DNA of 44,157 nucleotides from the NCBI GenBank assembly GCA_946534715.1, contig CAMNCW010000055.1, positions 1 through 44,157 on the forward strand, given 5' to 3'. Origin of the DNA: an uncultured Bacteroidales bacterium. GTDB lineage: Bacteria; Bacteroidota; Bacteroidia; Bacteroidales; Paludibacteraceae. A program made the translations under genes and the position numbers. The first letter of the stretch is position 1; each line of letters starts with the position of its first letter. The notes beneath the pieces are model-generated. The model worked only from the letters and a program-made list of their open reading frames with translations. It had not been told where the DNA came from and made no database searches. This document shows, piece by piece, positions 7,661 through 17,081 of the stretch.

Positions 7661-9466
7661 TTACGGATTGAGCGGTGTGAGAGGATATACTAAATTCACA
7701 ATGAATATATTAGCCGCCAGAATAATGATGTTCATAATCAGACCTATTCGAAGGAAATCGCTGAACCGGTAACCGCCCGGGCCATAGACCAACATGTGCG
7801 TCGGAGAGCCTATCGGCGTAGCAAAACTGCTGCTGACGGCAATCATCAAAGCAATCAGGAAGGGGTAAGGCTCATAGCCGAGTTTCTCCGCGGCTTCGTA
7901 CATAATCGGGAAGAACATAGCGCCCGCCGCCGTGTTGGAGATAAACTCCGTGATAAACGTACCGACAAAACAGATGGCAGTCATTACCACAATCGGGTTC
8001 GTGCCGCACACATCCAAAATACCGGTTGCAAACCGCTCGGCTATGCCTGTTTTCTGAATAGCCAGACCCAATACCGCACTTCCGGCAAAGACCATCAGAA
8101 TATCCCAATTGACAGACCGCATCGCCTGTTCAGGTGTGCAGCAACGAAAGATGAGCATCGCAAAGACCGCAAGTATAGCGCTCTGCAAAAGCGGCAACAC
8201 TCCGAGTGCTGAAAGCGCCACCATCGCCAGCATAATAAACGTGGAGATAAACGTACGTTTGCTGATATTCGGTATTTCTTCCGATTCAAAGAAATGCAGA
8301 TCAGAATTCATCCGACTGGTGTCGGTTTTCAGTTCGTTGCACGACAAGAGCAAGGTGTCTCCTGCTTCCAAAATCACGTCTCTTGGCGACTCCTCTATAC
8401 GGCTGCCCCGGCGACTGACTGCTACCAGGATAACCTTGTGCTCTTTCTCATATCCGTTCTCGCCCATGGTAGTACCGATCAGAGAACTGCCGAATGTGAT
8501 ATAGGCTGTTTGCAAGCGGCGTTTTTTCCAATTCTCATCTTTGTAATGAAATACGTGGTAAGGCGCATTGACTAAGCCATGAGAGCGCTTCAGTTCCAAC
8601 AGTTCGTCTATCTGACCGGCATAAACAAGCCTATCACCTCCCATGAGCGGTTCGTCATCGGAAACCGGCGAAAGCACTTTTTCGCCGTCGAAACGGCATA
8701 ACTCAATCAAACTGCCCCCGGGAACATCATTGAGTTTCAGTTCGCCGATGGCCATACCGATATTCGGGTTATCCGAAGGAACCAGCATCTCCACTGTGTA
8801 GTCTCCTGTCGATTCGAAGGCCTCTTCCGGTGCTTTGCGATTAGGCAACAAACGACGCATGGCGATAATAGACATAATGCCGACAGCCAAACAAAAGAGA
8901 CCGGGAATAGTGGTAGCTAAAATATTCATCGCTTCGCCTGTTTTCTCTTCGTATAAACCGCTGACAATCAGGTTCGGCGGCGTACCGATCAGCGTACAAA
9001 CACCTCCCATGCCGGAAGCGTAACTGAGCGGAATAAGGAGTTTGGAAGGCGAGATACCGAGTTTCTTCGACCACATCTTCACGATGTTCACAAAGAGCGC
9101 CACGACGGTCGTATTACTCAGAAAAGAGCTCAGCGCAGCTACAGGTAACATCAGACGCAAGATGGCTTTGGAGAACGAATCGGGTATGCCGAGCAGGTTT
9201 TTCACGATCCATTGCAACACGCCGGTATGCGTCAGACCGGCGATGACTACAAACAGCACTCCGACCACTGCCACCGAAGAAGAACTGAAACCCGAAAGGG
9301 CCTCTTTGGTATCCAACACCCCGGTGACAAAAAGGACACCTATTGCCCCCAGGAACACGAGGTCCGAGCGCAATTTGGTAAACAGAAGGATAGAGAACAT
9401 CACCAAAATGGTAATGATCGTAATCCACGCATTCAAGTTAAATCCTAAAAATTGAAATGCTTCCAT
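7661..9466 (-). CDS. SLC13 (DASS) family transporter with central TrkA-C domains
   Basis: The protein has 601 residues. The N-terminal half (1-200) and C-terminal half (400-601) are hydrophobic, with repeated motifs SNTTVVALF and SNTAAGAMFFP, the duplicated SNT signature of SLC13 carriers. Between them, about 200-390, lie two RCK_C/TrkA-C regulatory domains (GMAIGELKLNDVPGGSLIEL and GTTMGENGYEKEHKVILVAV blocks). Carriers of this build move sulfate, dicarboxylates or other anions with Na+ or H+. The actual substrate cannot be read from sequence. The gene lies 6 bases after the preceding gene in the operon. Confidence 0.9.
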   Translation of the reverse strand: MEAFQFLGFNLNAWITIITILVMFSILLFTKLRSDLVFLGAIGVLFVTGVLDTKEALSGFSSSSVAVVGVLFVVIAGLTHTGVLQWIVKNLLGIPDSFSKAILRLMLPVAALSSFLSNTTVVALFVNIVKMWSKKLGISPSKLLIPLSYASGMGGVCTLIGTPPNLIVSGLYEEKTGEAMNILATTIPGLFCLAVGIMSIIAMRRLLPNRKAPEEAFESTGDYTVEMLVPSDNPNIGMAIGELKLNDVPGGSLIELCRFDGEKVLSPVSDDEPLMGGDRLVYAGQIDELLELKRSHGLVNAPYHVFHYKDENWKKRRLQTAYITFGSSLIGTTMGENGYEKEHKVILVAVSRRGSRIEESPRDVILEAGDTLLLSCNELKTDTSRMNSDLHFFESEEIPNISKRTFISTFIMLAMVALSALGVLPLLQSAILAVFAMLIFRCCTPEQAMRSVNWDILMVFAGSAVLGLAIQKTGIAERFATGILDVCGTNPIVVMTAICFVGTFITEFISNTAAGAMFFPIMYEAAEKLGYEPYPFLIALMIAVSSSFATPIGSPTHMLVYGPGGYRFSDFLRIGLIMNIIILAANIFIVNLVYPLTPLNP

Positions 9467-9472
9467 TATTCA

Positions 9473-10144
9473 TCAAAACGATTTAGCCAAACGGGTTATG
9501 TCGCGTGGGTTGATTGCGAACTGCGCATAGCCGTCACGCGTACAAGCGAGCATCGAAAGGGCTACTTCGGTCATGTTGTTCGCCAAACCGCACAGGCGCA
9601 TCAGAGGATAGAACACAAAGAACGCATACTGCATCTTTTGCATTCTGACCTGCCCTTTCGCCCAACGCATCAAAGCCGGACGATAGGCAAAAGCGTACTT
9701 GAAACCGAGCGTCGTGATATAGTTCTCGGTTGCGCCTTTGATGGGCATCCACCACTGTTTGCCGTTGGGGTCTGTGCCTGCGCCGGAAAGGTAGATATAG
9801 GTCATCTTCCCCTTATCGGGCATGATATCCGCGAAATGCACAGGTATGTCATAGGAGATGCGGCGATAGACGTCTTCGGAAGTTCCGATAGACGAGATGC
9901 CGGCGATGAAATAGACCGCGTCATAGCCCTCGAAATGCGGATCTCCGGCTTCCAACGCCATCATGTTCGGCACGAGATATTCCTCCAGTTTGGCTTTTTC
10001 TTCGGCGGTCAGCGAATCGTATCGGTTGATAGACACGGAGCGCCTTCCTACAGAGAGCACTTTCTCCACCTGGGGCGTGCGCAACAGTTCCAGCATCACT
10101 CCTTCGCCCACATAGCCTGTTGCTCCGGTTAAAATAATTTTCAT
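9473..10144 (-). CDS. NAD(P)-binding Rossmann-fold protein, epimerase-like
   Basis: I placed the start at the ATG at 10144 (223 aa) because it puts the Rossmann motif TGATGYVG at residues 6-13, right after the first beta strand. The upstream in-frame extension reads through the tail of DUF389 in another frame and looks non-coding. The body includes YDAVYFIAGISS and a YLSGAGTDP segment, as in small NmrA/NAD-epimerase-like proteins. Predicted role: NAD(P)-dependent reductase or sensor; substrate unknown. It sits 8 bases after the DUF389 gene and 6 bases before the SLC13 gene. Confidence 0.85.
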   Translation of the reverse strand: MKIILTGATGYVGEGVMLELLRTPQVEKVLSVGRRSVSINRYDSLTAEEKAKLEEYLVPNMMALEAGDPHFEGYDAVYFIAGISSIGTSEDVYRRISYDIPVHFADIMPDKGKMTYIYLSGAGTDPNGKQWWMPIKGATENYITTLGFKYAFAYRPALMRWAKGQVRMQKMQYAFFVFYPLMRLCGLANNMTEVALSMLACTRDGYAQFAINPRDITRLAKSF

Positions 10145-10152
10145 ATCGTTTG

Positions 10153-11496
10153 TTATTTTTTTGCAGGTAACAAATATACTTTGACAGCCGGCGTTTGGAG
10201 CCGGATAGAGAGCCACTGCTCCATGCGCGCAAGGTCCGGCTCCTGGATAGAAGGATTTTTGCGCGTGGGTGCTTGCGCGGAAACAAGCAGGTACACCGTG
10301 CTGTCCGCTTGCGCTAAGACTACATTCTCCACCGCCGGCCACTGGGCTTGTATCTCCTTCGCAATTTGCCCGAACGGCAGAGTTCGCGCTTCATAATTCG
10401 CCAATTGAGCCGCGAGCGAACGGATCGAATCGTCGCGTTGACGCAGTTGCGCCTCCGTGGAAGCGAGCCAATCGCGCATGATCTCCGTCTCATTGAGGCG
10501 GCGCACTTCAATTGTGGCATCCTCCACAAAGAGCAGTTGCGAGTGCGAGATGCCTTTTTTCTCCGCTTCGGCATACAGGTACGCACGAGATTCTGTAGTC
10601 AGTTGTTCACCTGCCAGACGAAGCGTGAGGGTATAAGGCTTGGTAGTCATGTCCGTCGAATAATCGAAGATATACGTGCCGCCGATAGACTTGTTCTCTT
10701 TTACAAAATGGCGTGCTTCATTCGCAAAACGGTTCTCCAAAACAATGTTGTACGCGCTGAAACAGCTGGGAACCAAGACCACTAAAATAAGCAAACCGTA
10801 CGAGATAATCGTCCGGTATGATTTAACATACACTTTCGCCGGAAAAGGCAGGAATTTAACCGCCAGATAGGTAGCCAGCGCAATGAACGTACAGTTGATG
10901 AAGAAAAGGTAAAGCGCGCCTCCTGCGTACTCCCAGTTCCATTGGGCGATACCGTAGCCCACCGTACAGAGCGGCGGCATAAGAGCAGTAGCAATCGCCA
11001 CACCGGACATCACCGTTCCTTTATCCTTGCGCGAGAGCTCCAAGATACCGGCTATACCGCCGAAGAAAGCAATCAGCACATCGTAAATGGAAGGGTTCGT
11101 TCGCGCCAGAAGTTCGGTGGGGTTATCGGTCTCCAGAGGGGTCACGAGAAAATAGAGCGTGGACGCCAAAAGACTGATAACAAACATGATACCGAGGTTC
11201 TTGAGCGAATGCAACAGCAAGTCGGTATCGTTTGTACCGAGGCCCATGCCGAAACCGATGATCGGGCTCATAAGCGGCGAAATCAACATCGCGCCGATGA
11301 TCACAGGAATAGAGTTAACGTTCAAACCCACAGAAGCAATGATAATCGCCACGAACAGAATGTAGATATTCGGTCCGCGGAACGGGATATTATTGCGGAT
11401 ATTCACGTCCGCCGCCTGCACGTCAATATAATCCGCCAGACTGAGTTGCCTGCGCAGAAAAGTCAAAACGCTATTTTTGATGTCGGAGAAATTCAT
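10153..11496 (-). CDS. DUF389 family membrane protein
   Basis: The protein has 447 residues. After a short N-terminal segment, five to six transmembrane helices span about residues 40-250, with the DUF389 core SVGLNVNSIPVIIGAMLISP followed by LMSPIIGFGMGLG. A long soluble C-terminal part (260-447) follows. It includes a helical, coiled-coil-like stretch around 340-370 (STEAQLRQRDDSIRSLAAQL) and a folded end that probably faces the periplasm. DUF389 proteins have no settled biochemical function. The gene starts 3 bases after the nitroreductase stop. Confidence 0.9.
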   Translation of the reverse strand: MNFSDIKNSVLTFLRRQLSLADYIDVQAADVNIRNNIPFRGPNIYILFVAIIIASVGLNVNSIPVIIGAMLISPLMSPIIGFGMGLGTNDTDLLLHSLKNLGIMFVISLLASTLYFLVTPLETDNPTELLARTNPSIYDVLIAFFGGIAGILELSRKDKGTVMSGVAIATALMPPLCTVGYGIAQWNWEYAGGALYLFFINCTFIALATYLAVKFLPFPAKVYVKSYRTIISYGLLILVVLVPSCFSAYNIVLENRFANEARHFVKENKSIGGTYIFDYSTDMTTKPYTLTLRLAGEQLTTESRAYLYAEAEKKGISHSQLLFVEDATIEVRRLNETEIMRDWLASTEAQLRQRDDSIRSLAAQLANYEARTLPFGQIAKEIQAQWPAVENVVLAQADSTVYLLVSAQAPTRKNPSIQEPDLARMEQWLSIRLQTPAVKVYLLPAKK

Positions 11497-11499
11497 ACC

Positions 11500-12090
11500 T
11501 TATTTATAAGAAACGGTTTCGCTCAACGGCTTGCGGTCAAAATGGTGGTCAGACGGTTTAGCGCCCTCGGCAGGATAGCCGCAAGGCATGAGGAAGGACG
11601 GTTTATGGTTAGCCGGCAGTTCAAATGCAGCTGCTACCTCTGTCGGGTCGAACCACTTCACCCAGCACGTACCGAGACCTAATTCCGTAGCCTCCATCAT
11701 CATATGCGTACCCACGATCGAGCAGTCCATGTTTCCCGAACTCTCGCCATCTTTGGTCCAAGCCAGATCGGTATCGTAGCAAACGAGGAAAACAATCGGC
11801 GAATGGTAAGCACAACGGGTGAGCTCATTTATCTTCACAATCGCCTCCGGACTTTGCAACACATAAATGTGTTGTGGCTGCACGTTCTTTGCCGTCGGAG
11901 CAAGACGTCCGGCTTCGAGGATTGAATCGATTTTAGCCTGCTCTACCGGCTGTTGGGAGTACTCACGAACCGCAAAACGGGCACGCGCCAAATCCATAAA
12001 CGTGTTCGACTTCTGGTCATTCTTTGGAGCACAGGCAGCGAACATAGCCGCTACACATGCAAAAAGGAAAATCTTTTTCATTGTTGTCAT
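11500..12090 (-). CDS. Nitroreductase family protein with a lipoprotein signal
   Basis: The protein has 196 residues from this ATG; a second ATG three codons on is equally possible. A lipoprotein-type signal (KKIFLFACVAAMFAAC, Cys 20) precedes a nitroreductase domain that begins ARARFAVREYSQQPV and continues RLAPTAKNVQPQHIYVL, the FMN-binding Arg/Ser region. EATELGLGTCWVKWF and MPCGYPAEGAKP are typical of the family's second half. Family members are FMN enzymes using NAD(P)H and are normally cytosolic, so a lipid anchor in the periplasm is noteworthy. It is the first gene of the six-gene operon and diverges from valS. Confidence 0.85.
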   Translation of the reverse strand: MTTMKKIFLFACVAAMFAACAPKNDQKSNTFMDLARARFAVREYSQQPVEQAKIDSILEAGRLAPTAKNVQPQHIYVLQSPEAIVKINELTRCAYHSPIVFLVCYDTDLAWTKDGESSGNMDCSIVGTHMMMEATELGLGTCWVKWFDPTEVAAAFELPANHKPSFLMPCGYPAEGAKPSDHHFDRKPLSETVSYK

Positions 12091-12164
12091 TATTTAAGTA
12101 GTATTTATTTCAGGATTTAACTAACTTGGGCATTCATAATTCAAATACACATAATATCCGATTG

Positions 12165-12196
12165 CAAAAATACAAAAAATTTTTGACATACGCAAA
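12165..12196 (-). promoter_or_regulatory. Promoter of the nitroreductase operon
   Basis: The minus strand reads TTTG, then CGTATGTC within a 20-base spacer, then TATTTTTG. It is arranged almost as a mirror image of the valS promoter about 30 bp away. Confidence 0.75.
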
Positions 12197-12222
12197 TAAT
12201 TTCAAAAAAAATACGCGCACGC

Positions 12223-12253
12223 TTGCGTATGTCAAAAAAAAGTTGTAACTTTG
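12223..12253 (+). promoter_or_regulatory. Promoter of valS
   Basis: TTG at 12223-12225, CGTATGTC directly after it, then TAACTTTG at 12246-12253, with a 20-base spacer. A short three-unit AT-rich repeat (GTAAATC-type, 12274-12295) lies between it and the ATG. Confidence 0.85.
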
Positions 12254-12306
12254 CACGCTAATTTTGTGAAATCGTAAATCGTAAATCGTTAAATCATAAA
12301 TAAATT

Positions 12307-15003
12307 ATGGATAGTAAGTACAATCCTACAGACATCGAAGCCCGCTGGTATCAGTATTGGCTTGACAACAAACTCTTTCACAGCGAGCCGGACGGCCGCG
12401 ATCCTTTCACCATCGTTATTCCGCCGCCTAATGTGACCGGCGTGCTGCACATGGGACACGTTCTCAACGAGACGATTCAGGACATTTTGGTACGCCGTGC
12501 GCGCTTGGAAGGCAAGAACGCTTGCTGGGTGCCGGGAACAGACCATGCGTCTATCGCTACCGAAGCAAAAGTGATCAAACGTCTTAAAGAGCAAGGCATC
12601 AATAAATCCGACCTCACCCGCGAGGAGTTCCTCAAACATGCGTGGGCTTGGACGGACGAGCACGGAGGCATCATCTTGAAGCAGCTCCGCAAACTCGGCT
12701 GCTCCTGCGACTGGGACCGCACGTCTTTCACGATGGACGAGACCCGTTCGAAGGCGGTTATCAAAGTATTCTGCGATCTGTACAACAAAGGTCTCATCTA
12801 CCGCGGTCTGCGTATGGTCAATTGGGATCCCGAGCGTCAGACTGCCCTTTCCGACGAGGAGGTGATCTACCACGACGAACATAACAAGTTCTATTATCTG
12901 CGCTACGAAGTAGCCGAAGAGCCGGGCAAATACGCCATCGTGGCTACTACCCGTCCGGAGACCATCTTCGGCGATATAGCGGTCTGCATTAACCCCAAAG
13001 AGGAGAAGAACCAGTGGCTCAAAGGCAAGCACGTGATCGTGCCGGGTGTCGGTCGTGTCATTCCGATCATCGAAGACCGTTACGTGGAGATCGGTTTCGG
13101 AACGGGCTGCCTCAAAGTGACCCCGGCGCACGACGTCAACGACTACGCCCTTGGTCAGAAATATAATTTGAAAACCATTGACATCTTCACGCCGGACGCT
13201 CATCTGAACATGGACACGGTGGAGGAAGAGTTGCAACCGAACGTACGCAAATACCACGGCATGGACCGTTTCGACTGCCGCAAACAGATCATCGAGGATC
13301 TCAAAGCCCTTAACCTCGTGGAGAAAATCGAGGACTACGACAACAAGGTCGGCTACTCCGAGCGTACCAACGTGCCTATCGAGCCGCGTTTGAGCCTCCA
13401 GTGGTTCGTCAAGATGCAGCATTTCGCAGACATCGCACTTCCGCCAGTAATGAACGACGACATCGTTTTCTATCCTGCGAAATACAAAAACACATACCGC
13501 AACTGGCTCGAGAACATCAAAGACTGGTGTATCTCCCGCCAACTCTGGTGGGGACACCGCATCCCGGCATACTACGACGCCGACCTGCTTGCGCAAACCG
13601 GTCTGGAGAACTACCCGGACGACAAGATCATTGTATCGGAGACCAAACCGGAAGGTAACTACGTCCAAGACGAAGGCGCCCTCGATACATGGTTCAGCTC
13701 CTGGCTCTGGCCGATTTCCCTTTTCGACGGTATTGAGCATCCGGACAACAAAGAGATCAACTATTACTACCCCACCGCAGACCTCGTAACAGGACCGGAC
13801 ATCATCTTCTTCTGGGTAGCACGTATGATCATGGCGGGCTATGAATACCAAGGCAAGATGCCGTTCAAGCACGTCTATTTCACAGGTATCGTGCGTGACA
13901 AACTCGGTCGTAAGATGTCCAAATCTCTCGGCAACAGTCCTGACCCATTAGACCTCATCGAACGTTTCGGCGCCGACGGTGTGCGTATGGGTATTCTCCT
14001 TTCTGCGCCTGCAGGAAACGACATCCTCTATGATGATTCCCTCTGCGAGCAGGGACGTAACTTCTGCAATAAGATCTGGAACTGTTTCCGTATGGTCAAA
14101 GGTCTCGAGATAGCGGACATCCCACAGCCCGAGACCTCCAAGTTTGCCATCGAGTGGTTCGATGCGCAACTGAACAAGACTTCCGCAGAAATAGCAGATC
14201 TCTTCTCCAAATACCGTCTTTCTGAGGCGCTTATGGAGATCTACAAACTCTACTGCGACGAGTTCAGCGGCTGGTACCTCGAAATGATCAAACCCGCATA
14301 CCAGCAACCTATCGACCGCGCAACGTACGAAGCCACCCTCGCCTTCTTCGACCGTTTGCTCGTACTACTCCACCCCTTCATGCCGTTCATCACCGAGGAA
14401 CTCTGGCAAAACCTCTATGAACGCAAAGAAGGAGAAAGCATCATGACGCAACCCCTCACCAACTCTCCCCACAAGGGAGAGGGTGAAGAAATCCTTGGCG
14501 ATATTGAGACCCTCAAGGAGATTGTCTCCAGCGTACGTAATGTGCGTGCATCGAAGAACATCCCGCAGAAAGAGCGACTGACGCTCTATTTCGAAGGCGC
14601 AGATACCTACGAGTACGCATCGCTTCTTGAAAAATTGGCAAACGTAGAGCCTTCCCTCCTCCCTTGTGCGGGTGAAGAGCACTGCTCGATCGGACAGCCA
14701 GTGGCTGCCCGTAGAACCATTCGAGGTGGGGTTTCGTCCTCCTCCAAGTTCATCGTTGGCACGATCGAATATGCTATCCCGATGGATGCGTTCATCAACG
14801 TAGAGGAAGAGCTCAAGAAACTCGAAGCCGATCTCGCTCACCAGCAAGGTTTCCTCAAAGGCGTCATGGCAAAACTGAGTAACGAGCGTTTCGTCCAGAA
14901 TGCCAAACCGGAGATTGTGGCTCTTGAGCAGAAGAAAAAGTCCGATGCCGAATCCCGCATCGCCTCCATCGAAGAAGCCATCAAAGCCCTCAAGAGCAAG
15001 TAA
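12307..15003 (+). CDS. valS: Valine--tRNA ligase
   Basis: The protein has 898 residues. It charges tRNA-Val. Class I motifs are [13 protein letters not shown] (HIGH motif at 48-51) and KMSKS at 536-540, with the editing domain between ([19 protein letters not shown]). A C-terminal coiled-coil tRNA-binding arm covers about 830-895. Two stretches look inserted relative to what I know of the family: about 717-732 ([16 protein letters not shown]), encoded by a GC-rich palindrome at 14453-14489, and a low-complexity stretch around 785-815. Both lie in the anticodon-binding/linker region, so function is probably kept. It is a single-gene unit with its own promoter and terminator. Confidence 0.97.
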   Translation: MDSKYNPTDIEARWYQYWLDNKLFHSEPDGRDPFTIVIPPPNVTGVLHMGHVLNETIQDILVRRARLEGKNACWVPGTDHASIATEAKVIKRLKEQGINKSDLTREEFLKHAWAWTDEHGGIILKQLRKLGCSCDWDRTSFTMDETRSKAVIKVFCDLYNKGLIYRGLRMVNWDPERQTALSDEEVIYHDEHNKFYYLRYEVAEEPGKYAIVATTRPETIFGDIAVCINPKEEKNQWLKGKHVIVPGVGRVIPIIEDRYVEIGFGTGCLKVTPAHDVNDYALGQKYNLKTIDIFTPDAHLNMDTVEEELQPNVRKYHGMDRFDCRKQIIEDLKALNLVEKIEDYDNKVGYSERTNVPIEPRLSLQWFVKMQHFADIALPPVMNDDIVFYPAKYKNTYRNWLENIKDWCISRQLWWGHRIPAYYDADLLAQTGLENYPDDKIIVSETKPEGNYVQDEGALDTWFSSWLWPISLFDGIEHPDNKEINYYYPTADLVTGPDIIFFWVARMIMAGYEYQGKMPFKHVYFTGIVRDKLGRKMSKSLGNSPDPLDLIERFGADGVRMGILLSAPAGNDILYDDSLCEQGRNFCNKIWNCFRMVKGLEIADIPQPETSKFAIEWFDAQLNKTSAEIADLFSKYRLSEALMEIYKLYCDEFSGWYLEMIKPAYQQPIDRATYEATLAFFDRLLVLLHPFMPFITEELWQNLYERKEGESIMTQPLTNSPHKGEGEEILGDIETLKEIVSSVRNVRASKNIPQKERLTLYFEGADTYEYASLLEKLANVEPSLLPCAGEEHCSIGQPVAARRTIRGGVSSSSKFIVGTIEYAIPMDAFINVEEELKKLEADLAHQQGFLKGVMAKLSNERFVQNAKPEIVALEQKKKSDAESRIASIEEAIKALKSK
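14453..14489 (+). repeat. GC-rich palindromic element inserted in frame in valS
   Basis: CTCTCCC (14463-14469) and GGGAGAG (14475-14481) form a perfect stem, extended outward by CTCACC and GGTGAA. It encodes [13 protein letters not shown], a translation typical of small palindromic repeats that have entered genes. Similar palindromes lie in the genes at 16427 and 33910. Confidence 0.65.
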
Positions 15004-15022
15004 TGGCTACATATCGCTCATC

Positions 15023-15055
15023 AAAAAACGATTGCCTTTCGTGGCAATCGTTTTT
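15023..15055. terminator. Bidirectional terminator between valS and the lipase gene
   Basis: AAAAAACGATTGCC, a 6-base loop, then GGCAATCGTTTTT. It lies 20 bases after valS and 7 bases after the end of the convergent lipase gene, with T tracts on both strands. Confidence 0.9.
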
Positions 15056-15061
15056 GTTTGA

Positions 15062-16204
15062 TTACTTGCGGGATTTTTTGGATTTGTGAGATTCGAGGAG
15101 CTGCTCGCGGACAAGCTTGAAGAAACGGTTAGAGGAAGAAAGATGATCGCCATACTCGCCGAAATCCCATGTGATATACGGATTATCGGCATAGCGGCGA
15201 TGAAGATTCTCCGCACAACGGAAAGTGACCACATTGTCATTCGTGGAATGAAAAACCAACATCGGTGTACGCGGCTCCCATGTGGGGATCACTATATCCT
15301 CTGCCATATTGATCAGCAAAGAGTCCGGTATATTGTCTGCAAGTGTATCCAATGGGTAATGAACGAGGCTGGAACGCAAGAAACCCTGATAGAGGCGATG
15401 AGTTTCCGGATCGTTCTTATCCATGCCCTGCGGGGTCAGCCAATGAGAGAGTTCGAAATTGATGGTCTGAATAAAGAGTTCACCAAAAGTTTTCTCTTTT
15501 TTCACCATCTCTTGCTCATATATTTGCTGCATTTCCGGCGTGAAGAAATGTTCTTCGTACAAATTGAGGGCATAAGCCGCATCCGTTCCCTTGATCAACA
15601 GAGGGATCGTTACCGGCATGAGGATTCGGTTGTTCTGAACACCCTCGTCATACGTAGCAGCCACGTCGTGCGGACCGCTACCGGCGAAACATTTCTTGAC
15701 GTGGATACGATCGGCATAACGTTCTTCGATTGTTTTGAGGATCCAAACAGCCGCTGCTCCTCCTTGCGAAAAACCGACGATATAGATACTGTCTTTCGGA
15801 ATACGGAGTTGCAAACTATCCAAAATCGGCATCGCGTGAAGCGCCATATCGATGCAGTTCCGGGCGGTCAGTTCTCCGTCCAGATACGGATGTACGCGCT
15901 CTTTCGTTGCCCCGTAGCCAATATAATCAGGCATGATAAGGACAAAGTCCTTTTGGAAGTTTTTCTCTTCTCCTGTTCCGTTTTGTGAAGGAGCCTCCGA
16001 GTTTGCAAAAATAGTAAAATGCGGCAGGAGGATAATACCTTTTGGCTGCTTTTTCTGCGGCCAGGAGATCATGCCGGAAAGCGTAACGGGTTCGCCGAAC
16101 TGATCCACAGACGGATAGAGTAATACTCGTTTTCCAACACGTTCGCACGCCAAGGCTGCAACTGTGGAAAGACACAAAAGAAGAATAATATAAATACGTT
16201 TCAT
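15062..16204 (-). CDS. Secreted alpha/beta-hydrolase (lipase/peptidase-like)
   Basis: The protein has 380 residues. A signal peptide ends at ALAC (Cys 20), which could be a lipobox or an ordinary cleavage site. The alpha/beta-hydrolase nucleophile elbow is GFSQGG at 144-149 (Ser 146). Likely acid and base residues are the Asp in FHSTNDNVV and the His in GEYGDHLSSS. The MPDYIGYG segment and overall length suit secretory lipase or tributyrin-type esterase families, but the substrate is unknown. The C-terminus is very basic (SHKSKKSRK). It is the last gene of a three-gene operon, 4 bases after the GSCFA gene. Confidence 0.85.
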   Translation of the reverse strand: MKRIYIILLLCLSTVAALACERVGKRVLLYPSVDQFGEPVTLSGMISWPQKKQPKGIILLPHFTIFANSEAPSQNGTGEEKNFQKDFVLIMPDYIGYGATKERVHPYLDGELTARNCIDMALHAMPILDSLQLRIPKDSIYIVGFSQGGAAAVWILKTIEERYADRIHVKKCFAGSGPHDVAATYDEGVQNNRILMPVTIPLLIKGTDAAYALNLYEEHFFTPEMQQIYEQEMVKKEKTFGELFIQTINFELSHWLTPQGMDKNDPETHRLYQGFLRSSLVHYPLDTLADNIPDSLLINMAEDIVIPTWEPRTPMLVFHSTNDNVVTFRCAENLHRRYADNPYITWDFGEYGDHLSSSNRFFKLVREQLLESHKSKKSRK

Positions 16205-16208
16205 AATG

Positions 16209-17081
16209 TTATGGGTGTAAGGGTCTATGTTGGGTTTGTTTCCAATGTTTGAGTTCTATCGCCATTTGATTGCGAGTCTGCGGTGTGCAGAAGGTCTCTA
16301 CAAACCGCTCCCATATATATTGCACCGCAAGGGATGAAGGATGCACAAGATCATCCGCAAAGAAACGATAATCGCGCAGTTCGTCCAGAAGGATTTCGTA
16401 AGATGGGAAATAAGAAACCCTATCCGACCTCCCATCTTGGGAGGTGAGTTGTTCCACCGCCATTAGTAATGTTGCCTTGCTAAGTTGGTTCTCATGGAGT
16501 CCGTCTTTGACGTGACGAATCGGCGAGACGGTAAAGATCCAATGCTTGTCGGGGTAACTATCCATGATGGGTTGCCATGCCGCCACTATCTCTTCAACCG
16601 AGAGGCGACGACGCGTAAAACGGTCTGCCGGGAGCTTATGACAGTTGCCCACAATGAAGGAGCCTGCCTGCTGTCCCTCGTCGGAAAGAGAGGTGACCAT
16701 CTCATACACCCACGATGTTCCAAAGGTAATAATGACGGTCGAAGCGGTGCGAAGAGCGGTTTGCAATATATCAATAGATGTATTCACGGCCTGTTCAGTC
16801 TCTTCCCGTGTCGGACGCGAGAAAGAACCATGGTGCGCCATAGAGTGCCAGAGACCCTCATGAAATTGATAATTGACCGTGGAGAATTGACCATTGATAG
16901 CCTGCGCAATAGAGAGCGGATTATAGAGCGTACCGAAGGGGTTACAGGTGACATGCAAGTTGCGTTGCTGCATCTGCGCACCTATCTCATCCGAGAAGCA
17001 AGAACCTAACAGGAGGATGTGGTCCTCATATCCGATTTTCCGACAGGAAGGCGTAATATCAACTATTGTTTGGAGTTTCAT
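16209..17081 (-). CDS. GSCFA domain protein
   Basis: The protein has 290 residues. GSCFSDEIG at 27-35 is the signature from which the GSCFA family takes its name; TFGTSWVYE, FTVSPIRHVKDG and DDLVHPSSLAVQYIWERF follow. These resemble the Ser and Asp-x-x-His blocks of SGNH-type esterases, so a hydrolase or acyltransferase role is likely though the substrate is not known. Two repeat intrusions lie in the frame: a heptamer array (16864-16898) encoding QFSTVNYQF and a palindrome (16427-16445) encoding LTSQDGRS. The start overlaps the permease stop by one base (TAATG). Confidence 0.9.
   Translation of the reverse strand: MKLQTIVDITPSCRKIGYEDHILLLGSCFSDEIGAQMQQRNLHVTCNPFGTLYNPLSIAQAINGQFSTVNYQFHEGLWHSMAHHGSFSRPTREETEQAVNTSIDILQTALRTASTVIITFGTSWVYEMVTSLSDEGQQAGSFIVGNCHKLPADRFTRRRLSVEEIVAAWQPIMDSYPDKHWIFTVSPIRHVKDGLHENQLSKATLLMAVEQLTSQDGRSDRVSYFPSYEILLDELRDYRFFADDLVHPSSLAVQYIWERFVETFCTPQTRNQMAIELKHWKQTQHRPLHP
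16427..16445 (-). repeat. Perfect palindrome embedded in the GSCFA gene
   Basis: ACCTCCCATCTTGGGAGGT has two perfect 8-base arms and a 3-base loop. It is of the same GC-rich type as the elements in valS and in the D-2-hydroxyacid dehydrogenase gene, and it keeps the reading frame open. Confidence 0.6.
16864..16898 (-). repeat. In-frame heptamer array in the GSCFA gene
   Basis: On the plus strand five 7-base units run in register: AATTGAT, AATTGAC, CGTGGAG, AATTGAC, CATTGAT. On the coding (minus) strand this orientation holds no stop codon in the frame used and encodes INGQFSTVNYQF. Confidence 0.65.

Noticed and set aside
10145..10342. 66-codon N-terminal extension of the NAD(P)-binding protein
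   Set aside because: It lies wholly over the DUF389 coding end in another frame, and the Rossmann motif needs the start at 10144.
12289..13872. 527-codon open frame antisense to valS
   Set aside because: It mirrors the codon bias of valS, lacks family motifs, and begins in the opposite direction inside a clear aminoacyl-tRNA synthetase gene.
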